The position numbers and the translations under genes are program-made. From positions 62,001 to 126,000 of the forward strand of contig NZ_JUHG01000016.1 of NCBI RefSeq assembly GCF_000799715.1: a stretch of DNA of 64,000 bases, written 5' to 3'. Origin of the DNA: Martinezella rhizogenes (lineage in GTDB: Bacteria; Pseudomonadota; Alphaproteobacteria; Rhizobiales; Rhizobiaceae). Every line of letters begins with the position of its first letter. Within the stretch, counting starts at the first letter, position 1. This document shows positions 50,541-59,924 of this stretch, piece by piece. The notes beneath the pieces are model-generated. The model had not been told where the DNA came from. It searched no databases and saw only the letters and a program-made list of their open reading frames with translations.

Positions 50541-52148
50541 TCACATCCTGAACAAGCCAAAGCGTGTGTCTTCGATCGGCGCGTTGAGCGCGGCCGACAG
50601 CGATAGCGCCAGCACATCGCGGCTCTTGCGCGGGTCGATGACGCCGTCGTCCCAAAGGCGGGCCGAGGCATAGAGCGGGTGGCTCTGGGTTTCGAACATC
50701 TTTAGCGTCGGCGCCTTGAAGGCCGCCTCCTCTTCTTTCGTCCAGGGCTTGCCGGCACGTGCTAACGCTTCGCCGCGTACGGTCGCAAGTACACCGGCAG
50801 CCTGCTCTCCACCCATGACGGAGATGCGGCTGTTCGGCCAGGTCCAGAGAAAGCGCGGCGAATAGGCGCGACCGGACATGCCGTAATTACCCGCGCCGAA
50901 GGAGCCGCCGATCAGCATGGTGATCTTCGGCACCTTGGTCGTCGCCACCGCCGTCACCAGCTTGGCGCCGTGCTTGGCGATGCCCTCGGTCTCGTATTTT
51001 CGGCCGACCATGAAGCCGGTGATGTTTTGCAGGAAGACCAGCGGGATCTTGCGCTGCGAGCAAAGCTCGACGAAATGCGCACCCTTCAGCGCCGATTCCG
51101 AAAACAGTACGCCATTGTTGGCGATAATGCCGACCGGAATACCGTGGACATGAGCGAAGCCGCAGACCAGCGTCGCGCCATAACGCGCCTTGAATTCATC
51201 GAAGCGGGAGCCGTCGACGACGCGGGCGATGACCTCGCGGACATCATAGGGCGTGCGCAGATCGGAGGGCACGATGCCGAGGATTTCTTCCGGGTCATAG
51301 AGTGGTGGCTCCGGTGCGCGCAGTTCGACCGTCACCGGCTTGTGGCGATTGAGATTGGCGACTGCTTGCCGCGCCAAGGCGAGCGCATGGGCATCGTCAC
51401 GCGCCAGATGATCGGCAACACCGGAGAGACGCGTGTGCACATCGCCGCCGCCCAGGTCTTCGGCCGATACCACCTCACCGGTCGCGGCTTTGACCAAAGG
51501 CGGGCCTGCGAGAAAGATCGTTCCCTGCCCCTCGACGATGATGGTTTCGTCGGACATCGCGGGCACATAGGCGCCACCCGCCGTGCAGGACCCCATGACC
51601 ACGGCGATCTGCGGAATGCCCGCCGCCGACATATTGGCCTGATTGTAGAAAATACGGCCGAAGTGATCGCGGTCCGGAAAAACCTCGTCCTGGTTCGGCA
51701 GATTGGCGCCACCGGAATCGACAAGATAGAGGCAGGGCAGATTGTTTTCCGCCGCGATCTCCTGCGCCCTCAGATGTTTTTTCACCGTGACCGGATAATA
51801 GGTGCCGCCTTTGACCGTGGCATCGTTGCAGACGATCATACAATCACGGCCGGAAACGCGGCCAACGCCGGTGATCAGCCCGGCGCCCGGCGCTTCATCG
51901 CCATAGAGGCCATGTGCCGCCGTCGCGCCGATTTCGAGAAAGGGCGTCACCGGATCGATCAGTCCCGCCACCCGATCGCGCGGCAACATCTTGCCGCGAC
52001 CGACATGCCGCTCACGCGCCTGCGCGCCGCCACCTTCCGCTGCCCGCAAGGCTGCCGCCTCGGCCACTCCGATCGCCTCCAGCATCGCGGCGCGATTGTC
52101 CCTGAACCGGTCCGAATGGGTGGAGATCTCTGATTTCAGGACGGTCAT
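50541..52148 (-). CDS. liuB: Methylcrotonyl-CoA carboxylase beta subunit
   Basis: 535 residues, carboxyltransferase (crotonase-like) fold. Signatures: GGARIDPVTPFLEIGATAAHGLY-like start, CIVVCNDATVKGGTYYPVTVKK region, PCLYLVDSGGANLP, GGAYVPAMSDETI and GSFGAGNYGMSGRAYSPRFLW. It transfers CO2 from biotin to 3-methylcrotonyl-CoA. It sits 36 bases after isovaleryl-CoA dehydrogenase and 10 before RidA in one operon. Confidence 0.93.
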   Translation of the reverse strand: MTVLKSEISTHSDRFRDNRAAMLEAIGVAEAAALRAAEGGGAQARERHVGRGKMLPRDRVAGLIDPVTPFLEIGATAAHGLYGDEAPGAGLITGVGRVSGRDCMIVCNDATVKGGTYYPVTVKKHLRAQEIAAENNLPCLYLVDSGGANLPNQDEVFPDRDHFGRIFYNQANMSAAGIPQIAVVMGSCTAGGAYVPAMSDETIIVEGQGTIFLAGPPLVKAATGEVVSAEDLGGGDVHTRLSGVADHLARDDAHALALARQAVANLNRHKPVTVELRAPEPPLYDPEEILGIVPSDLRTPYDVREVIARVVDGSRFDEFKARYGATLVCGFAHVHGIPVGIIANNGVLFSESALKGAHFVELCSQRKIPLVFLQNITGFMVGRKYETEGIAKHGAKLVTAVATTKVPKITMLIGGSFGAGNYGMSGRAYSPRFLWTWPNSRISVMGGEQAAGVLATVRGEALARAGKPWTKEEEAAFKAPTLKMFETQSHPLYASARLWDDGVIDPRKSRDVLALSLSAALNAPIEDTRFGLFRM

Positions 52149-52184
52149 GCGGCATCACCAAAGTGCTGGGGTGAAATCTTGAAG

Positions 52185-53348
52185 TCAAATGGTCTCGGCA
52201 AACAGCTCCCGCCCGATCAGCATGCGGCGGATTTCGGAGGTGCCGGCGCCGATCTCATAGAGCTTGGCGTCGCGCAGCAGCCGTCCGGCGGGGTAATCGT
52301 TGGTGTAACCGTTGCCGCCGAGCGCCTGGATGCATTCGAGCGCCAGCGCGGTCGCCTTTTCGGCGGCGTAAAGAATGCAGCCGGCGGCGTCCTTGCGGGT
52401 CGTTTCGCCGCGATCGCAGGCGGCGGCGACCGCATAGACATAGGCGCGGGCGGCATTCATCGTCACATACATGTCGGCAAGCTTGCCCTGCATCAGTTGG
52501 AATTCGCCGATCGGCTGGCCGAACTGCTTGCGCTCGTGCAGATAGGGCAGCACGACGTCCATGCAGGCGGCCATGATGCCGAGCGGGCCGCCAGAGAGGA
52601 CGACGCGCTCATAATCGAGACCGGACATCAGCACGCGGGCGGCGCCATCGACCTGACCCAGCACATTCTCCGCCGGGACTTCGCAGTCGATAAAAATCAG
52701 CTCCGAGGTGTTGGAGCCGCGCATGCCGAGCTTGTCGAGCTTCTGGCCGACGGAGAAACCCTCGAACCCTTTCTCGACCAGAAAAGCGGTGATGCCGCGC
52801 GGGCCGGCATCCGGCGTGGTCTTAGCGTAGACGACCAGCACTTCGGCATCCGGGCCGTTGGTGATCCACATCTTGCTGCCATTCAAAATATAGCGGTCAC
52901 CGCGCTTTTCAGCCTGCAGTTTCATCGAGACGACATCGGAGCCAGCGCCCGGCTCGGACATGGCGAGCGCGCCTACATGCTCGCCGGAAATCAGCTTCGG
53001 CAGGTAGCGCGCCTTTTGCGCCTCGCTCCCGTTACGATTGATCTGGTTGACGCAGAGATTGGAATGGGCGCCGTAGCTGAGGCCGACCGAGGCCGAGGCG
53101 CGGCTGATTTCTTCCATGGCGACCGTGTGCGCGAGATAGCCGAGGCCGGCGCCGCCATAGGCATCATCGGCGGTGATACCGAGCAGGCCCAGCTCCCCCA
53201 TCTCCTGCCACAGATGCATCGGAAAGCCATTGTTGCGATCGATCTCGTCGGCAAGCGGCGCGATACGGCGGTCGGCAAAACGGCGCACGCTGTCGCGCAG
53301 TGCCTCGATCTCCTCGCCGAGCGCGAAATTCAATCCCCCCTCATACAT
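52185..53348 (-). CDS. liuA: Isovaleryl-CoA dehydrogenase
   Basis: 387 residues from ATG 53348 with GGGAGGAGAA upstream. Acyl-CoA dehydrogenase domains: ISEPGAGSDV-like ALAMSEPGAGSDVVSMK, KLGMRGSNTSELIF, and the C-terminal EIGAGTSEIRRMLIGREL. The catalytic Glu of isovaleryl-CoA dehydrogenases lies in GLDYERVVLSGGPLG (about residue 245) rather than near the C-terminus, which identifies the subgroup. It oxidises isovaleryl-CoA to 3-methylcrotonyl-CoA with FAD/ETF. Confidence 0.93.
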   Translation of the reverse strand: MYEGGLNFALGEEIEALRDSVRRFADRRIAPLADEIDRNNGFPMHLWQEMGELGLLGITADDAYGGAGLGYLAHTVAMEEISRASASVGLSYGAHSNLCVNQINRNGSEAQKARYLPKLISGEHVGALAMSEPGAGSDVVSMKLQAEKRGDRYILNGSKMWITNGPDAEVLVVYAKTTPDAGPRGITAFLVEKGFEGFSVGQKLDKLGMRGSNTSELIFIDCEVPAENVLGQVDGAARVLMSGLDYERVVLSGGPLGIMAACMDVVLPYLHERKQFGQPIGEFQLMQGKLADMYVTMNAARAYVYAVAAACDRGETTRKDAAGCILYAAEKATALALECIQALGGNGYTNDYPAGRLLRDAKLYEIGAGTSEIRRMLIGRELFAETI

Positions 53349-53378
53349 GGCGTTCTCCTCCCGCTTCTCTCCTGAACA

Positions 53379-56300
53379 TCACGCCGCGTCGGCGGGAACG
53401 TGCTGCTTCTCCTGCGGCATTTCATAAGTCTTGAGCTTCTCGGCGATCCGCGCCATGACCTTCCGGGCGGCCTCTTCCTTCACCGGTCCGTAGCCTCTGA
53501 TCTCATCGAACAATGACAGAATAGCAAGGGCCTCCGTCTCATTGTCCGCACGCAGGCGGCTGAGGACACGCTCGGCGATTGCTTCATATTCGCCAATCAA
53601 CCGACGCTCGAGCCGACGTTCGGCCATATAGCCGAAGGGATCGAAGGCGGTGCCGCGCAGCCGTTTCATCGGCGCGAGCCACCGTAGGACCGGCAAGATC
53701 CAGGGTCCGAATTCACGCTTCCTGGGCCGTCCGTTCGGATCCTTGCCGGCAAGCATCGGCGGGGCGAGATTGAGGGCCAGTTTGAAATCGCCTTCCATCT
53801 CATCGCGCAAATGCGCCTCGAAGGCAGGATCGCTCAAAAGCCGCGCTACCTCATATTCGTCCTTATAGGCCAGCACCCGCGCATAGGTGACGGCAACGGC
53901 GAAGGGCACCTTGTCGGAAAGCTGGGCTTTGGCGGCTGCTGCCGAAGCGCGCGTGACGAAAGCGACATAACGGTCGGCAAGAGCGGCATTCTGGTAGGCG
54001 GTCAGATGCGTCTTGCGGTGGGTGATGAGCTCGCCGAGGCTCATCTCCACTAGCGTCTTTTTCGCATCCGGCTCGGTCATCATCTCATGCACGGCTTGCG
54101 GATCATGCGCCAGCAGCCGGCCCCAATGGAAGGCGGAGAGGCTGGCCTTGACCGCCACACCATTGAGCTCGATCGCCTTCTCGATGGCTTCCAGCGACAG
54201 CGGCAGAAGACCGCGTTGCCAGGCAAAGCCGGTGAGCAGGATATTGGTCGACATGGCATCGCCGGTGACTTCGCTCGCGACATGGCCGAAATCCAGGAAG
54301 ACGGATTTGTCGGAGACGGTCTTGGCAATGGCGTGCTGCACCGAACCGACCTTGAAATCGAAATCGCGATTGCGGACAAAATCTGCAACCGGCATCAGGC
54401 CGGTGTTGACGATGGCGGTGGTGCGGGCGGAAGAGCAGAGCGTGATCGCATCCTTCGACGCGCCGACCACTTCGTCGGCGGAAAGCAACAGGTCGGCGCC
54501 GCCGTTGACGATGCGCGACGAGGTGACGTCGGCCTGATTGTGGCCGATGCGCAGATGGCTCATGACAGCCCCGCCTTTTTGCGCGAGACCCGCCATATCG
54601 AGGATCATCGGCACCTTGCCGTCGAGATGCGCGGCCATACCGAGGATGGCGCCGATGGTCAAAATACCGGTGCCGCCGACGCCGGCGATGGCGATGTTCC
54701 AGGGACGCTCGCCGAGAGCCGGGACTTCCGGCATCGGCACCTCAACATCGGCATGTTCCAGCGCCTTGCGCTTGCGGCGCTTGCCGCCGTGGACGGTGAC
54801 GAAGGAGGGGCAGAAGCCCTTCACGCAGGAGAAGTCCTTGTTGCAGCTCGACTGGTTGATCTGCCGCTTGCGGCCGAATTCGGTCTCCAGCGGCTCGACG
54901 GAAATGCAGTTGGACTGCACCGAGCAATCGCCGCAGCCTTCGCAGACGGCAGGATTGATGAAGACGCGCTTGGCCGGGTCTTCGAGCAGACCGCGGCTGC
55001 GACGGCGGCGCTTTTCCGCGGCGCAGGTCTGGACATAGACGATGGCCGAGCAGCCCTCGGTCTCGCGCAGCGTCAGCATGACCTGATCGATATTGTCGCG
55101 ATGCAGGACCTTGACGCCGGGAGCCAGATCCGATGCCGAATAGGCCTCCGGACTTTCCGAGAGCAGATAGATCGGCTTAACACCTTCGCCGTGCAGCTGG
55201 CGGGTGACGAGTTCCGGCGTCAGATAGCCGTCGATCGGTTGACCGCCGGTCATGGCGACGGCGTCGTTATAGAGTAGCTTGTAGGTGATATTGACCTTGG
55301 CGGCGACGGACTGGCGGATGGCGAGAATGCCGGAATGGAAATAGGTGCCATCGCCAAGATTGGCGAACATGTGCTTCTCGTCGGTATAGCGGGCGATTGC
55401 CGTCCACGGCACGCCTTCGCCGCCCATCTGCGTGAAGGTCTCGGTCTTGCGGTCCATCCAGGTGACCATGTAGTGGCAACCGATGCCGGCCATGGCGCGG
55501 CTGCCCTCTGGGACGCGGGTCGAGGTATTGTGCGGACAGCCGGAGCAGAAAAACGGCGTGCGGTTCACCGGCGCAACATGGGTGCGGCTGATCTGCCCGC
55601 GCTCGGCGAGATAGGTGAGCTTGGCGGCGATGCGATCATGCAATGAGGAATCGAGATCGAGCTTGACGATGCGGCCGGCAATGGCGCGAGCCACCGAGCC
55701 GACGGTCAGCGCCGCCGACAGGCTGAGATAGGGCTTGTCGTGCTCGTCGAACTTGCCGACGATGCGCGGGCGCACATCGGAGCGCCAGTTGAAGAGCTGC
55801 TGCTTGATCTGGTTTTCGATGATCTCGCGCCGTTCCTCGATCACCAGCACCTCGTCCAGCCCCTCGGAGAAATGCCTGACGGCCTCCGGCTCCAGCGGCC
55901 AGGGCATGCGGACCTTCAGGATGCGCAGGCCGATGGCGGCCATTTCCCTCGGGCCGATCTCCAGCTCTCGCAGTGCCTGCAGCACGTCCTCATAGGCCTT
56001 GCCGGAGGAGATGATGCCGAAGCGGGCGTTGGGCACGTCATGCGTGACTTCATCGACGCGATTGGCGCGGGCAAAGGCGATGGCCGCATAGGCCTTGTAG
56101 GTCTGCAATCGATCGTCCTGCACCAGCGGCGGATCGGGCCAGCGTAGGTTCAGGCCGCCGGGCGGCAGCTCGAAATCTGTCGGCAACACGAATTGTCGCC
56201 TTTCGCCGGAGAGATCGACGGCAGCCGTCGTCTCGATGGTGTCGGCGATGAACTTCATGCCGACCCAGCAGCCGGAATAGCGCGACATGGCGATGCCGAG

Positions 56301-56852
56301 CAGGCCGTATTCGAGGAATTCGTGAATGGAAGAGGGATAGAGGACCGGGATGACGGCCGACATGAAATCATGGTCGGTCTGGTGCGGAATGGTGGAAGAT
56401 TTGGCGGAATGATCGTCGCCGGCGAAACAGAGGACGCCGCCATGCTTCGAAGTCCCGGCGGCGTTGGCATGTTTCAACACGTCGCCCGAGCGATCGACAC
56501 CGGGGCCTTTGCCGTACCAGATGCCGAGCACACCATCCTTGCGCACGCCGGGCGACAGGCCGACCTGTTGCGTGCCCCAGACGGCGGTGGCGGCGAGGTC
56601 TTCATTGATGCCGGGCTGGAAGGTGACGTCGTGCGCGTCGAGATATGTCTTGGCTTTCAGAAGCTGCTGATCGTAGCCGCCGAGCGGCGAGCCGCGATAA
56701 CCGGATATGAAAGCGGCGGTGTTGAGACCGGCGGCGCGGTCTCGCAGCATCTGGGTCATCGGCAGACGCACCAGCGTCTGCAAGCCGGTCATGAAGACGC
56801 GGCCTTCGTCTGCGGTATATTTGTCGTCAAGCGATACGCTCGTCGCCAGCAT
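53379..56852 (-). CDS. Indolepyruvate:ferredoxin oxidoreductase, fused IorAB type
   Basis: 1157 residues from ATG 56852 with GGGAGGAGA upstream. Order: PFOR-type N-terminal domain (GYRGSPLGGYDQ, TQQVGLSPGVRK), TPP domain with LGDGTYFHSG and YNDAVAMTGGQP near residue 495, iron-sulphur Cys region CEGCGDCSVQSNC at about 639, then the gamma-like domain (AGVGGTGILTIGAILG). The family oxidatively decarboxylates aryl-pyruvates to aryl-acetyl-CoA. Here it heads the leucine operon, 30 bp before isovaleryl-CoA dehydrogenase. Its substrate may instead be the branched-chain 2-oxoacid, which would supply isovaleryl-CoA. Confidence 0.88.
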   Translation of the reverse strand: MLATSVSLDDKYTADEGRVFMTGLQTLVRLPMTQMLRDRAAGLNTAAFISGYRGSPLGGYDQQLLKAKTYLDAHDVTFQPGINEDLAATAVWGTQQVGLSPGVRKDGVLGIWYGKGPGVDRSGDVLKHANAAGTSKHGGVLCFAGDDHSAKSSTIPHQTDHDFMSAVIPVLYPSSIHEFLEYGLLGIAMSRYSGCWVGMKFIADTIETTAAVDLSGERRQFVLPTDFELPPGGLNLRWPDPPLVQDDRLQTYKAYAAIAFARANRVDEVTHDVPNARFGIISSGKAYEDVLQALRELEIGPREMAAIGLRILKVRMPWPLEPEAVRHFSEGLDEVLVIEERREIIENQIKQQLFNWRSDVRPRIVGKFDEHDKPYLSLSAALTVGSVARAIAGRIVKLDLDSSLHDRIAAKLTYLAERGQISRTHVAPVNRTPFFCSGCPHNTSTRVPEGSRAMAGIGCHYMVTWMDRKTETFTQMGGEGVPWTAIARYTDEKHMFANLGDGTYFHSGILAIRQSVAAKVNITYKLLYNDAVAMTGGQPIDGYLTPELVTRQLHGEGVKPIYLLSESPEAYSASDLAPGVKVLHRDNIDQVMLTLRETEGCSAIVYVQTCAAEKRRRRSRGLLEDPAKRVFINPAVCEGCGDCSVQSNCISVEPLETEFGRKRQINQSSCNKDFSCVKGFCPSFVTVHGGKRRKRKALEHADVEVPMPEVPALGERPWNIAIAGVGGTGILTIGAILGMAAHLDGKVPMILDMAGLAQKGGAVMSHLRIGHNQADVTSSRIVNGGADLLLSADEVVGASKDAITLCSSARTTAIVNTGLMPVADFVRNRDFDFKVGSVQHAIAKTVSDKSVFLDFGHVASEVTGDAMSTNILLTGFAWQRGLLPLSLEAIEKAIELNGVAVKASLSAFHWGRLLAHDPQAVHEMMTEPDAKKTLVEMSLGELITHRKTHLTAYQNAALADRYVAFVTRASAAAAKAQLSDKVPFAVAVTYARVLAYKDEYEVARLLSDPAFEAHLRDEMEGDFKLALNLAPPMLAGKDPNGRPRKREFGPWILPVLRWLAPMKRLRGTAFDPFGYMAERRLERRLIGEYEAIAERVLSRLRADNETEALAILSLFDEIRGYGPVKEEAARKVMARIAEKLKTYEMPQEKQHVPADAA

Positions 56853-56994
56853 CTGCTCTCCTCCCGAGATCGCAGTCACCAATTGTGCATGGACTTTTTC
56901 GCCGAATGCCTCCTATCGCACCCGATGAAAACCACGACTCGAAATCTAACATGCACGCACGCTAATTTCCGAACAAAGGAGGTGGCGAGACAGC

Positions 56995-57105
56995 ATGATT
57001 CGCAAAGATTCCGGGCTTTCTGTGGATATTTTCGTGCTTAGCCCCGCGCACCCATCAAAAGCTTTCATCCAGATATCAGTGGACACCCCTTCCTTTCGCC
57101 AATAG
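56995..57105 (+). CDS. Possible 36-residue small ORF
   Basis: ATG 56995 is preceded by AAAGGAGGTGG with an 11-base spacing. The frame encodes MIRKDSGLSVDIFVLSPAHP and then 16 more residues to TAG at 57103. No recognised domain. It lies between the leucine operon start and a glutathione S-transferase gene. The ribosome-like site could be chance, so support is weak. Confidence 0.25.
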   Translation: MIRKDSGLSVDIFVLSPAHPSKAFIQISVDTPSFRQ

Positions 57106-57148
57106 CTGCCAATACCCTCGCTCGACTCGAAAACGTCGGAGACGGAAC

Positions 57149-57808
57149 ATGCTGACAATCTATGGCGTCTATCGCTCGCGTGCATCGCGCAATTACTGGA
57201 TGGCGGAAGAACTCGGCATCGAATTCAAGTCCGTGCCGGTCGTGCAGGCCCGCCGGCTGGATAACCCCTTGAGCCCCGATGCGCCGCTCAACACGCTGTC
57301 GCCGGAATTCCTGGCCGTGAACCCCATGGCGATGATCCCGAGCATCAAGGACGGCGATCTCGTCATGAACGAATCCCTGGCGATCAATCTCTATCTCGCC
57401 CGCAAATATGGCGGTCCGCTCGCCGGCAAGACGGTGGAGGAGGAAGGGCAGCTGTTGATGTGGACCATGTGGGCGGCAACCGAGGTGGAGCCCTATTCCA
57501 TCGCGCTTGTCAGGATCTACGATAATGGTCTGGAAAACAGTGAGGCCGGCAAGGCCGGGATCGCGGTTGCCTGCCGTTCGATGAAGAAGCCGCTGGATGT
57601 GCTGGAGCAGCATCTTCAGAATCAGGATTATATCGCCGGCAACCGCTTCACCGTCGCCGATCTCAACGCCGCCGAGGTCCTTCGCTATGCGCAGACGGAA
57701 CAAGCGCTGTTCGACAGCCATCCGAAGGTGAAGGTCTGGATCGAGCGCTGCCAGTCGCGCGCCGGCTACAAGGCGATGCAGGCTGCGCGCGGCAAGGAGC
57801 CGGCCTGA
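57149..57808 (+). CDS. Glutathione S-transferase
   Basis: 219 residues. N-terminal thioredoxin-like domain (LTIYGVYRSRASRNYWMAEELG, with Ser/Tyr near the usual catalytic position, and NPMAMIPSIKDGDLVMNESLAIN carrying cis-Pro and the ES glutathione motif). C-terminal helical domain with NRFTVADLNAAEVL. It conjugates or reduces electrophiles with glutathione. It converges on a LysR regulator. Confidence 0.9.
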   Translation: MLTIYGVYRSRASRNYWMAEELGIEFKSVPVVQARRLDNPLSPDAPLNTLSPEFLAVNPMAMIPSIKDGDLVMNESLAINLYLARKYGGPLAGKTVEEEGQLLMWTMWAATEVEPYSIALVRIYDNGLENSEAGKAGIAVACRSMKKPLDVLEQHLQNQDYIAGNRFTVADLNAAEVLRYAQTEQALFDSHPKVKVWIERCQSRAGYKAMQAARGKEPA

Positions 57809-57815
57809 GACCAAC

Positions 57816-58712
57816 TTACTGGAAGAGCCGCATACTCACTTCCATCTCCTCGCGCATCCAGGCCTTGAAGGCGGTCACCTTCTTGGCCTCGCGCGCACCT
57901 TCGGACGTGATAAAATAGTGGCCGAAGCCTGTTTTGGCGCGGATGCCGAAGGGATCGACGAGGCTTTTGTGTTCCAGAGCATGTACCGCCAGCGTCTGCC
58001 AGGCGAGCATTACACCCTGGCCGGCCATGGCGGCATCGAGACAGAGCGAAGCATCGTTGAAGATATGGCGCGTTTCCATGCTCTCGCCCGAGAGGCCAAC
58101 CTCGCTTAGCCAGACATCCCACGTGAACATGGCGTGTCCGTCGATGATTGCGGGCACCTTCAGCAGATCGGCGGGCTCCTTGAGCGTGGCGGCGATCTGC
58201 GGCGTGACGACGGGAAACACTTCCTGCGCCAGTAGCAGCTCGGATTTGACGCCCGGCCAATGTCCGCTGCCGACGCGGATGCCGATATCGACATCCGACG
58301 TCGCCGGATTGACCAGTTGGGTGGTGGCATCGATGCGCAGGCGGATATCCGGATAACGCTTGGCGAACCGGTCAAGCCGGAACACCAGCCAGCGAGCGGC
58401 GAGAACCGGCGCAACCGAGATGGTGAGAATATTGTCGTCGCGATATTGCGCCACGGTCACTGCCGCCGACAACGCCTGAAACCCCTCGCGAAGCCGCGCC
58501 AGCACCGCGATACCCGCCTCTGTCACCGCCATGCCCTTCGGCGTACGCTCGAAGACCGGCCGGCCCAGTTGCGCCTCGGCCTTGATGACCTGCTGGCTGA
58601 CCGCGCCGATGGTGACGCCAAGCTCGTCAGCCGCCGCCTGCAACGACCCAAGCCGGCCGACCGCCTCCAGGGCTCGAAGCCCGTTCAGATGAACGCTGTT
58701 GAGATTTCTCAT
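57816..58712 (-). CDS. LysR family transcriptional regulator, GcvA-like
   Basis: 298 residues. HTH at the N-terminus: LNGLRALEAVGRLGSLQAAADELGVTIGAVSQQVIKAEAQLGRPVFERTPKGMAVT. The VSQQVIKAEAQLG pattern resembles GcvA-type regulators. The effector domain follows with DVDIGIRVGSGHWPGVKSELLL. Start is at ATG 58712, inside a palindrome; no strong ribosome site. Neighbours on both sides are different in strand, so the target is probably itself or the GST. Confidence 0.87.
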   Translation of the reverse strand: MRNLNSVHLNGLRALEAVGRLGSLQAAADELGVTIGAVSQQVIKAEAQLGRPVFERTPKGMAVTEAGIAVLARLREGFQALSAAVTVAQYRDDNILTISVAPVLAARWLVFRLDRFAKRYPDIRLRIDATTQLVNPATSDVDIGIRVGSGHWPGVKSELLLAQEVFPVVTPQIAATLKEPADLLKVPAIIDGHAMFTWDVWLSEVGLSGESMETRHIFNDASLCLDAAMAGQGVMLAWQTLAVHALEHKSLVDPFGIRAKTGFGHYFITSEGAREAKKVTAFKAWMREEMEVSMRLFQ

Positions 58713-58768
58713 ATAGAATATCTATATCAGCATCCTGGCATTCTCAATTGTAATAGTGCGAAATTCGC
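58711..58768. promoter_or_regulatory. Palindromes at the LysR gene start
   Basis: ATATAGA-ATA-TCTATAT (58711-58727) is a perfect inverted repeat that overlaps the LysR ATG. GCGAAATTCGC (58758-58768) is a second palindrome 31 bases upstream. Either could be an autoregulatory site; the one over the start codon would also block translation initiation if bound as RNA hairpin. Confidence 0.5.
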
Positions 58769-58861
58769 GCGATCATTGCAGCATACCTACGGAAACCGCC
58801 ACCGTCCCGCTGATTGACCCGCCGTGAGGCGCGCCACAGCCGGAGAGCAAGGAGGCATGTC

Positions 58862-59047
58862 ATGTCGATACTGAAGCTTTTCTTCAATCACCTGCTGGAG
58901 GAAGATCGAGGGCGGGAAGATGACCCACTCAGCCATCCAATGCTGGAAACCATGTCGCTGGAAGAACTGGCCGATCTGCCACTCATGCCGGAAAATCTGG
59001 GGCGGCAGATGGAAAGACGGGAAGCCTGTTCGAATGAATGCGCGTAA
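58862..59047 (+). CDS. Small hypothetical protein
   Basis: 61 residues from ATG 58862 with AAGGAGG eight bases upstream. A short basic helix (MSILKLFFNHLLEED) is followed by a charged Glu/Arg-rich and LSHPMLETMSLEELADLPLMPENL section. No membrane segment. The strong ribosome site argues for a real gene. No family recognised. Confidence 0.6.
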   Translation: MSILKLFFNHLLEEDRGREDDPLSHPMLETMSLEELADLPLMPENLGRQMERREACSNECA

Positions 59048-59073
59048 AGAAATGCGGCGCTGACGAGCACGGC

Positions 59074-59166
59074 ATGAAATCGAACGGCGAAACCGTCGCG
59101 ATGTCCCTGCCCATCGACCGGTTCCGCGCGCCGAAAAAGCTGCGGGCTACCTTTGACGCCGTCTGA
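59074..59166 (+). CDS. Possible 30-residue small ORF
   Basis: ATG 59074 to TGA 59164-59166: MKSNGETVAMSLPIDRFRAP then KKLRATFDAV. No ribosome site is clear. It follows the 61-residue gene by 26 bases and abuts the convergent glutathione S-transferase stop at 59167. Low support. Confidence 0.25.
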   Translation: MKSNGETVAMSLPIDRFRAPKKLRATFDAV

Positions 59167-59787
59167 TTAAGCCTGCTGCGCAGCCAGTGCCCTTTGCACG
59201 GCCGGGCGTTCCAGCATGCGCGCGTGATGAGCGCTGACCTTTTCGAAACGGGCCAGATCGACGCCGTCGCCGGGAAGCCACCGTGTCAGGGTGAAGAGAT
59301 AGCCGTCGGCGACGGTATATTGCTCGCCCATCACCCATGGACCTTCCAGCATCGTCTCTTCGATCAGCGCAAAGCTTTCGCCCATGGTCTGCGGCACCTT
59401 GGCTTTCATCGCCTCAATCGCTGAGGCATCGTCGGTCCAGCGATGGCCACGCATCTTGTGAGCGTGATTGGTATGCACCGTCGATGCGAGATAGCTGTTG
59501 AACGCCTGCATGCGGGCGAATTCGAAGGGATCGTCGAGCGGCGCCAGCTTTGCCTGCGGGGCGATCTGGGCGACATAGGCGAGGATCGCCACGTTCTCGG
59601 TGAGGACACCCTTGTCGGTGATCAGCGCGGGAACGCGGCCCTTGGGATTGATCGCCAGATACTCCGGCGAACGCTGCTCGCCCTGGGCGAAGCTGACGGG
59701 CTTGGCTTCGTAGCCAAGACCGGATTCTTCAAGCGCGATCAGGCTTGCGAGCGCACAGGTTCCCGACGCAAAATACAAATTCAGCAT
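59167..59787 (-). CDS. Glutathione S-transferase, beta-like
   Basis: 206 residues from ATG 59787. The N-terminal domain MLNLYFASGTCALASLIALEESGL contains the catalytic Cys of beta-class GSTs. NPKGRVPALITDKGVLTENVAILAYVA gives the glutathione site with cis-Pro and the 'TEN/ES' motif. C-terminal helical domain with VADGYLFTLTRWL. Distinct from the enzyme at 57149. It may detoxify electrophiles or protein-mixed disulphides. Confidence 0.9.
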   Translation of the reverse strand: MLNLYFASGTCALASLIALEESGLGYEAKPVSFAQGEQRSPEYLAINPKGRVPALITDKGVLTENVAILAYVAQIAPQAKLAPLDDPFEFARMQAFNSYLASTVHTNHAHKMRGHRWTDDASAIEAMKAKVPQTMGESFALIEETMLEGPWVMGEQYTVADGYLFTLTRWLPGDGVDLARFEKVSAHHARMLERPAVQRALAAQQA

Positions 59788-59924
59788 GGTGTCGATTTCC
59801 GCTTCGTTGAAGACTGCGCGAACTATAGCCGGTTTGGATTTGGGCGAAAGCATATTCCAGCGCAAAGGTCATTGGGTCGCCCCTCCCGCGCCAGTGCGTC
59901 GCAGGGAGGGGCGGCGGCATGCCT

